DNA of 64,000 bases, taken from NCBI GenBank assembly GCA_020636405.1, contig JACJXW010000006.1, forward strand, positions 248,001-312,000, read 5' to 3'. Position 1 is the first letter of the stretch; each line of letters starts with the position of its first letter. The notes below the pieces were generated by a model that saw nothing but the letters and a program-made list of their open reading frames with translations, did not search any database and had not been told where the DNA came from. Below are positions 58,747 through 64,000 of this stretch, one piece after another. Position numbers and translations under genes: made by a program. The DNA comes from Lewinellaceae bacterium. GTDB lineage: Bacteria; Bacteroidota; Bacteroidia; Chitinophagales; Saprospiraceae.

Positions 58747-60087
58747 ATGGATGATATCAATCAACTGCGTGAGGCAGTCCGAAACTCTCCCGACAACCTG
58801 CCGTTGCGCCGCTTCCTCGCCAATGCCCTGATGAAGAGCGAGCGGTACGAAGAGGCGGAGGTGGAGTTCAAGGATGCCCTGCACCTGGCTCCCGACGATG
58901 TAGGCCTCAAGGTAGGCTTGGCCGATGCCTTTCAGGCCCAGAAGAAGACGGGCCTCGGCCTGGTACTGGTGGAAGAACTGGTCAGCAATTCCAAAGTACC
59001 GGCTCGCGCCTGGCTCGTTTATGCCAAGCTTTTGTTACAGAGCCAGCAGGCGGAAGAAGCCAAGGAGGCTTATGAGAATGCCATCGCTATCGATGAGAAC
59101 CTGCGCGATAACTACCTCGAATCGGAGATCAACCTGAAAATGAAAGCGCCATCCGAGCCGGAGAAGATCAAACTGCAGGCAGGGGGGGCGGAAGGGGAGA
59201 ACGACGCCCGCGATGGCATCGATATTGAACGCCCTAAAGTGAGCTTCGACGATGTGGGCGGCATGGATAAGGTCAAGGAAGAGGTGCGCATGAAGATCAT
59301 CCATCCCCTGAAACACCCGGATATCTATAAAGCCTACGGCAAAAAGATCGGCGGCGGCATTCTGCTGTACGGCCCTCCCGGCTGCGGTAAGACCCACCTG
59401 GCAAGGGCCACGGCGGGTGAGGTGGCATCCAATTTCATTCCGGTGGGCATCAGCGACATTCTGGACATGTACATCGGGCAAAGCGAGCGCAACCTGCATG
59501 CCATCTTCCAGAAAGCGCGCAGCCTCAAGCCTTGTGTCCTGTTCTTCGATGAGGTGGACGCCCTGGGCGCCAGCCGCACCGATATGCGGCACAGCGCCGG
59601 GCGCAATGTCATCAACCAATTCCTGGCCGAACTCGACGGAGTGGAGTACGACAATGAAGGCGTCCTCATCCTGGCCGCCACCAACGCCCCCTGGCACCTG
59701 GACCCCGCCTTCCGCCGCCCGGGCCGCTTTGACCGCATCATCTTCGTACCGCCCCCGGACGAGCCCGCCCGCGAGGCCATCCTGCGCATCAAGCTGAAGG
59801 ATAAACCGGTGGGGGAGATCAACTACGGACGACTCCTGAAAAAGACGGAAGGCTTCTCCGGGGCTGACCTGGAAGCCGTCATCGACCTGGCCATCGAGTC
59901 CAAACTGGAAGAGGCCATGCGCAAGGGGGTGCCGGCCCCGCTGGAAACCAGCGACCTGGAAGCCGCCGCCAAAAAACACCGGGCGACGACCCAGGAGTGG
60001 TTCAGTACCGCTAAGAACTATGCGCTCTTTGCCAATGAGGCGGGCATCTATGATGAGATCCTTCATTATCTGAAGATCAAGAAATAG
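58747..60087 (+). CDS. AAA+ ATPase with N-terminal TPR domain
   Basis: The ATG at 58747 gives 446 residues; earlier in-frame codons lie inside repeat locus C. Residues 1-120 are TPR helices (LRRFLANALMKSERYEEAEVEFKDALHLAPDD). Residues 155-420 are a CDC48/FtsH-type AAA module: VSFDDVGGMDKVKEEVRMKI, Walker A GPPGCGKTH with K215, pore-loop region near GISDILDMYIGQSE, Walker B VLFFDEVDAL with D268/E269, and the second region of homology NAPWHLDPAFRRPGRFDR with two Arg fingers. No protease or membrane segment follows, so it would act as a remodelling ATPase with TPR-bound clients. It heads a cluster with two TPR-membrane genes (44 and 10 bp gaps). Confidence 0.92.
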   Translation: MDDINQLREAVRNSPDNLPLRRFLANALMKSERYEEAEVEFKDALHLAPDDVGLKVGLADAFQAQKKTGLGLVLVEELVSNSKVPARAWLVYAKLLLQSQQAEEAKEAYENAIAIDENLRDNYLESEINLKMKAPSEPEKIKLQAGGAEGENDARDGIDIERPKVSFDDVGGMDKVKEEVRMKIIHPLKHPDIYKAYGKKIGGGILLYGPPGCGKTHLARATAGEVASNFIPVGISDILDMYIGQSERNLHAIFQKARSLKPCVLFFDEVDALGASRTDMRHSAGRNVINQFLAELDGVEYDNEGVLILAATNAPWHLDPAFRRPGRFDRIIFVPPPDEPAREAILRIKLKDKPVGEINYGRLLKKTEGFSGADLEAVIDLAIESKLEEAMRKGVPAPLETSDLEAAAKKHRATTQEWFSTAKNYALFANEAGIYDEILHYLKIKK

Positions 60088-60131
60088 CGTGCTCGTTCTC
60101 TCCTCGCTGGCCATCAATAATCTATACCCTA

Positions 60132-61124
60132 ATGAGCGAAGCTTTGCGCCGTAGCTGGTGGCTGATCGAAAGGCGGCGTTTCGACCAGGCCGAAGAGGAG
60201 GCCCGCAAGCACCTGGCTCAACAACCTGATGACGCCAGAGGCATCGCTATGCTCGCCTGGTGTGAGGTGGGGAAGAACCACTGGCAGGCAGGCGAGAAAC
60301 GGGCGCGCCAGGCCCTGGAGCAAGACCCCGCCCTGGTTTTTGCCCTGCGGGCGCTGATCGTTTGTCTGTTCTACCAGGGGGGGTATGATAAGGCCCAAAA
60401 AGCTATAGATTCAGGCCTGCAGCTTGAACCGGGGGCTGCGTTCTACCACCTGTACCGGGCGATGATCCTGCAAAAACAGAAGAAAGTAAAAAAGGCATTG
60501 CTTGAAACGGAAACGGGCCTGAGCAAAGAGCCTCGCCAGGGAAAACTTCTGCAGTTGAGGGCCGAGCTGTTGTGGTCCAGCGGAAAAGGACAAAAAGCCA
60601 GGGAGGCCATTCTCGATGCCTTGCGCCAGCAGCCTAACGACAGTAACAACCTGTGCCTGCAAGGCTGGGTGAGCCTGGAAAAAAAGGAGGTGGAAGAGGC
60701 CCGCGCCTTCTTTATCGATGCTCTGAGGGCCAAGCCCGACAACCAGTTCGCCAAAGAAGGCCTGATAGAATGCCTGAAAGGCAGAGTAGGCTGGTACCGC
60801 TGGCTGCTGAAGTGGACGGTTTATCTAAGAAAGCAGCCGGAAGCTCTGACGGGAGGGATCGTCGCCGCCGGCACCATGCTCGCACGGCCCCTAATGGACG
60901 GTTCGATAAAAGCCACAGGGCCCTTATTGCCCTTGCTGGCTACCATCTTTACCCTACTGCTGGTTCCGCTCTTGATCGTCCCGGCATCCAACCTGCTGCT
61001 GCGGCAGGAGCCTGAAGCGGCCTTTCTGCTGGATAAGGAAAGCCTTCGGAACGCGCAGGTTGCGTTTGCTATGATTATTTTATTATTATTGGGGACGATT
61101 ACTAGTTGGTTGTTTCAGCTTTAA
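60132..61124 (+). CDS. TPR protein with C-terminal membrane domain, copy 1
   Basis: A 330-residue protein. Residues 1-225 hold about six TPR units (DQAEEEARKHLAQQPDDARGIAMLAWCEVGK; YDKAQKAIDSGLQLEPG). A linker RVGWYRWLLKWTVYLRK leads to two or three hydrophobic segments. The membrane part carries VPASNLLLRQEPEAAFLLDKESLRNAQ, shared with the next gene (MPVSNLFLRLHPLGRYALEEDELKAS), so both have a common C-terminal domain. TPRs face the cytoplasm if the positive-inside rule holds. It starts 44 bp after the TPR-AAA+ gene and ends 10 bp before the second copy. Confidence 0.85.
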   Translation: MSEALRRSWWLIERRRFDQAEEEARKHLAQQPDDARGIAMLAWCEVGKNHWQAGEKRARQALEQDPALVFALRALIVCLFYQGGYDKAQKAIDSGLQLEPGAAFYHLYRAMILQKQKKVKKALLETETGLSKEPRQGKLLQLRAELLWSSGKGQKAREAILDALRQQPNDSNNLCLQGWVSLEKKEVEEARAFFIDALRAKPDNQFAKEGLIECLKGRVGWYRWLLKWTVYLRKQPEALTGGIVAAGTMLARPLMDGSIKATGPLLPLLATIFTLLLVPLLIVPASNLLLRQEPEAAFLLDKESLRNAQVAFAMIILLLLGTITSWLFQL

Positions 61125-61134
61125 AGATCACGTA

Positions 61135-62385
61135 ATGAATATTCATCTGGAGCGCGGAAAATTATTGCTGGCCCAAAACCGCCTGGCGGAAGCGGAGCGC
61201 GAATTTAAGGAGGCGCTCGCCCAGCAGCCCAATGACGGCTACACTATGGCCTGGCTGGCAGAATGCTACCTCAACGGCAAACGTTTCGCCGAGGCGCTGC
61301 AGGTGAGTGAATCGGCCATGCGTTTTGCGCCGAACGACAGCTTCCTGCTGTACACCCTGGCGCGTTCTTACTTTTACAACAAACGGACAAAAGAGGCCCG
61401 CGAAACGGCTGCCCGGGCGCTGAGCCTTAACCCCAACGACCCCGATTTTTTTCTGCTGCTCGCCCACATTGAGTTTTACGAAGAAAACTGGCAGAAAGCT
61501 CTGGATACTGCCGAACAAGGGTTGGCACTGGATGCCGAGAATGTCAACCTGATCAATCTGCGTACCCAGGCCCTCGTCAAGCTCAACCGAAAATCCGAGG
61601 CCGCCGCCACCATCGACTACGCCCTGTACCATGCCCCCGAAGACAGCTATTCGCACGCCAACAAAGGCTGGGTGGCCATCGAACAGAGCAATTACGAGCA
61701 GGCCTTCGGGCATTTCCGGGAAGCCCTCCGCCTCGATCCCAACAATGGCTTTGCCCGTACGGGCCTCAAGGAGGCCATCAAAGCCCGCAACTGGCTCTAC
61801 CGGGGGGTGCTGAAGTACTTCCTGTGGATCGGCAAGATGAACCAGCAGGGCCGTTGGGTATTCATCATCGGCATTTATATCCTTTACCGCATCCTGATCG
61901 AAGTGGCGGAGAACTCGCCCTCGCTGGCGCCTTTCCTGTATCCCTTCATCGGCCTGTACATCCTCCTGGCCTTTTCCTCCTGGATCGCCATGCCGGTGTC
62001 CAACCTATTCCTTCGCCTGCACCCCCTGGGCAGGTACGCCCTGGAAGAAGACGAGCTGAAAGCCTCCACCATCATCGGCCTGCTGGGCGCCGGGTCCGTT
62101 ATCAGCCTCCTCGCCTGGTGGCTTACCAGTATGGATATGCTGCTCTACCTGGGTATCTACCTGCTTTTGCTGCTGTTGCCGGTGGGTGGGCTGTTCAGTG
62201 TGGATGCCCAGGGCAAGGCGCGGAAACAGTTGTCTTATTATACCTACACGCTGGCCGCTGTTGGCCTGGTAGCCGTGCTCACCTCAGGTATGAATATCCT
62301 GGCGATCCTCTTTTTGCTCGGAGTATTTGCGTACAGTTGGGTGGCCAATTATCTGATCGGGAAGGATGCGCGGGAGTTTCGATAG
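61135..62385 (+). CDS. TPR protein with C-terminal membrane domain, copy 2
   Basis: A 416-residue protein with TPR units in residues 1-210 (LLLAQNRLAEAEREFKEALAQQPND; KEARETAARALSLNPNDPDFFLLLA; NYEQAFGHFREALRLDPNNGFARTGLKEAI), then ARNWLYRGVLKYFLWIGKMNQQ and five or six hydrophobic segments. The shared MPVSNLFLR...EEDELKAS motif follows the second membrane segment. It is longer than copy 1 by extra membrane helices (LLYLGIYLLLLLLPVGGLF onward). Together with the TPR-AAA+ gene it forms a tight co-directional cluster. Function unknown. Confidence 0.85.
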   Translation: MNIHLERGKLLLAQNRLAEAEREFKEALAQQPNDGYTMAWLAECYLNGKRFAEALQVSESAMRFAPNDSFLLYTLARSYFYNKRTKEARETAARALSLNPNDPDFFLLLAHIEFYEENWQKALDTAEQGLALDAENVNLINLRTQALVKLNRKSEAAATIDYALYHAPEDSYSHANKGWVAIEQSNYEQAFGHFREALRLDPNNGFARTGLKEAIKARNWLYRGVLKYFLWIGKMNQQGRWVFIIGIYILYRILIEVAENSPSLAPFLYPFIGLYILLAFSSWIAMPVSNLFLRLHPLGRYALEEDELKASTIIGLLGAGSVISLLAWWLTSMDMLLYLGIYLLLLLLPVGGLFSVDAQGKARKQLSYYTYTLAAVGLVAVLTSGMNILAILFLLGVFAYSWVANYLIGKDAREFR

Positions 62386-62389
62386 GATA

Positions 62390-63094
62390 TCACCTTCCCA
62401 CTGCAAAGTGGTACCCCACTCCCTTTAGCGTGATGATCTCCACGGACTCATCGGCCGCCAGGTAGCCTCTTAGTTTCTTGATGTACACATCCAGGTTGCG
62501 GGAGTTGAAGAACGAATCGTCCCCCCATACCCGCTTAAGGATTTCGCTGCGTTGTACGGTGAGGTTCTGGTGGCCGGCGAGGATGCGGAGCAGCTCGGCC
62601 TCGCGGTAGGAGAGCTTTTGCACCTGTTCGCCCAGGCGCAGTTCGTAGCGCATCAGGTGGAAGGTGTAGCGCCCGAGCTGGATCTCATCCCCGGGGGATG
62701 GGGCGCTGGCGGCGGGCGCCCGGCCATGGGCGAGCTTCAGGAGGTTGTGAATGCGGGCAATGAGCTCTTCGAGGCTGAAGGGTTTGCGGATGTAATCGTT
62801 GCCGCCGGAGCGAAATCCCTTGAGCACGTCTTCCGCCTGGTTCTTGGCGGTGAGGTAGATGATCGGAATGCTTTCATCGAGTTCACGAATATCTTTGCCA
62901 ATGGAAAAGCCGTCTTTTTTAGGGAGCATAACATCCAGTATGCAGATGTCGGGCCGGAATTCCCGGAAGGCGGGCAGAGCTGCCAGCCCGTCTGTTTGCA
63001 TACATACCCGGAAACCGCGGCTTTCCAGGCTCTCCTTTACGATCTTGCCGAGGTAGACTTCGTCTTCAACGTATAGGATCTTAATGTTTTCCAT
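62390..63094 (-). CDS. OmpR/PhoB-family response regulator
   Basis: A 234-residue transcription regulator. The receiver (1-120) has the acidic pair ED in YVEDE, phospho-acceptor Asp in DICILDVMLPKKDG, Thr in YLTAKN and Lys in YIRKPFS. A Pro/Ala linker joins a winged-helix DNA-binding domain (about 140-232, LSYREAELLRILAGHQNLTVQRSEILKRVWGDDSFFNSRNLDVYIKKLRGYL). It overlaps the start of its sensor kinase gene by 14 bp, so the two are translationally coupled. Targets are unknown; the TPR genes end 4 bp away on the other strand. Confidence 0.95.
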   Translation of the reverse strand: MENIKILYVEDEVYLGKIVKESLESRGFRVCMQTDGLAALPAFREFRPDICILDVMLPKKDGFSIGKDIRELDESIPIIYLTAKNQAEDVLKGFRSGGNDYIRKPFSLEELIARIHNLLKLAHGRAPAASAPSPGDEIQLGRYTFHLMRYELRLGEQVQKLSYREAELLRILAGHQNLTVQRSEILKRVWGDDSFFNSRNLDVYIKKLRGYLAADESVEIITLKGVGYHFAVGR

Positions 63095-64000
63095 GCGTTC
63101 TGGGTAAGGTTATCGTAAATCGGCTGCCTGCGCCGGGGCGGCTTTGTACGTCTATCGTTCCCTGATGTTTTTCCATCACCTTAGCCACGTAGCTCAGTCC
63201 CAGGCCGTAACCCTTGATGTCGTGCTCGTCGCCCCGGGGCACCCGAAAGAATTTGTCAAAGATCCGGCCGTGGTATTCCGGAGGGATGCCCAACCCCGAA
63301 TCCTGTACGGAGAGCTGAATGCGATCCTGCCCGTTTTGGAGATACAGTTCGATCCTGGGCTGCTCCGTGCTGTACTTCAGGGCATTGTCAATCAGGTTAT
63401 AGATAACATTAGTCAGGTGTATGCGGTCGGCTTCCAGGGTGAAGTCGCCTCCTTCAACGGCCAGCTGTACCTGGGCGCCTGCTTTATCGAAGTGTACTTT
63501 CAGGTAGGAAAGGGTTTCTTCGGTAAGTAACCTCAGGTCGAGTGTTTCAGGCTGTATCTCCATGCCCTGTTGCTCGAAGGCTGCCATTTTCAATACTTTA
63601 TCCACCAGTATGGACAAGCGGTTGAGCTCACTGCGGGAGATGTTGAGGTACTCGCGGGTGCGCTCCGGATTGTTCAGGGCGTTAAAATTCTCCAGCGCTT
63701 CCATGGCTACGCTTACGGTAGCAATGGGCGTTTTCAACTCGTGGGTGATGTTGCTGATCAGTCCGCTGCGCATTTCCGCCAGGCGCTGTTGCTGCTGCAG
63801 ATTGCGATAGATGAGCAGGAAAGCGGTAATGGTAAGGGAGGACAGGAGCAGCGCGAACAGGATCTGAGGCGCAATACGTTGGAGCAAAAAAGGGACGTAT
63901 CGGAACAGGAAGGCCTGGTAAGAGTCTACCAAGGGCAGAATACCCGGAGCTTCCTGAGTGGCCAGGTAATAGTTCCCGTCCGGGGGACGCTCCCCATCGC
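63081..64000 (-). CDS. Sensor histidine kinase, N-terminus cut by window edge
   Basis: The frame is open to base 64000; the first in-frame initiator-like codon (TTG at 63932) is not the true start, since coding-like sequence (RPPDGNYYLATQEAPGILPLVDSYQAFLF) continues upstream. Visible are the end of a periplasmic sensor part, a transmembrane helix (ILFALLLSSLTITAFLLIY), HisKA with His in SNITHELKTPIATV, and HATPase with the N box NLIDNALKY, G1 DSGLGIPPEY, F box FDKFFRVPRGD and G2 GYGLGLSYV. No HAMP domain is seen between membrane helix and HisKA. It phosphorylates the overlapping OmpR-type regulator. Confidence 0.94.
   Translation of the reverse strand, partial: DGERPPDGNYYLATQEAPGILPLVDSYQAFLFRYVPFLLQRIAPQILFALLLSSLTITAFLLIYRNLQQQQRLAEMRSGLISNITHELKTPIATVSVAMEALENFNALNNPERTREYLNISRSELNRLSILVDKVLKMAAFEQQGMEIQPETLDLRLLTEETLSYLKVHFDKAGAQVQLAVEGGDFTLEADRIHLTNVIYNLIDNALKYSTEQPRIELYLQNGQDRIQLSVQDSGLGIPPEYHGRIFDKFFRVPRGDEHDIKGYGLGLSYVAKVMEKHQGTIDVQSRPGAGSRFTITLPRTHGKH

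Noticed and set aside
1..64000. tRNA, rRNA, phage, toxin-antitoxin or restriction genes
   Set aside because: None could be recognised by eye in either strand; small RNAs without strong structure could be missed.

Overview
The window looks like chromosome of a Bacteroidota bacterium, most likely of the Saprospiria type (Lewinella/Haliscomenobacter-like). The grounds are a SusC/SusD pair, a hybrid two-component regulator and a propeller-LuxR regulator, several secreted proteins ending in type IX secretion (T9SS) C-terminal tails, a long-form signal peptidase I, a few TAnnTTTG -7 promoter elements and moderately high GC. Genus is an inference. Both ends cut a gene: a GH18-like protein on the left and a sensor kinase on the right.

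Left part (1-22.1 kb) is mixed housekeeping and accessory DNA: the GH18-like tail, a secreted unknown, a DASS-type symporter, two tandem outer-membrane barrel paralogues each with its own hairpin, a Sir2 deacylase and trans-sulfuration enzyme, a GH13-like hydrolase with a short lipoprotein and a PhzF protein, two tandem aryl-sulfotransferase-like propellers with T9SS tails, a complete IS256-family insertion with 8-bp target duplications, tyrS, a 3'-5' exonuclease, a membrane coiled-coil protein, DUF2452 and DUF1573 proteins.

The centre (22.4-51.1 kb, all minus strand) is one polysaccharide utilisation locus, best read as a laminarin/beta-1,3-glucan locus. In transcription order: propeller-Y_Y_Y-LuxR regulator, susC, susD, a two-times PKD surface lipoprotein, two GH16 endoglucanase lipoproteins, GH3, MFS sugar porter, a clan GH-A (GH158/GH2-like) lipoprotein, a second GH3, a large cytoplasmic GH94/GH149/GH161-type phosphorylase, and a hybrid histidine kinase-AraC regulator. 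Proposed flow: glucan is bound and cut at the surface (PKD protein, GH16s, GH-A enzyme), imported by SusCD, trimmed in the periplasm by the GH3 enzymes, glucose enters through the MFS porter, and remaining oligosaccharide is phosphorolysed in the cytoplasm. Two hairpins split the locus into sub-transcripts.

The right part (51.3-64 kb, mostly plus strand) has lepB, an N-acetylmuramoyl-alanine amidase with a KPEP linker, a full-length GH18-like T9SS protein, a Cys/Ala-rich secreted protein, a Nudix hydrolase, a cysteine-synthase-like enzyme next to a lipid hydroxylase (possible lipid head-group/acyl modification), a three-gene cluster of a TPR-AAA+ ATPase with two TPR-membrane proteins, and an OmpR-type response regulator with its sensor kinase.

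The most unusual non-coding signal is a set of five intergenic elements (about 18.6, 20.9, 32.8, 54.0 and 58.6 kb). Each has arms made of short degenerate tandem words, in opposite orientation around a spacer. The word differs from locus to locus while the design is the same. One carries 16 copies of an 8-bp unit.
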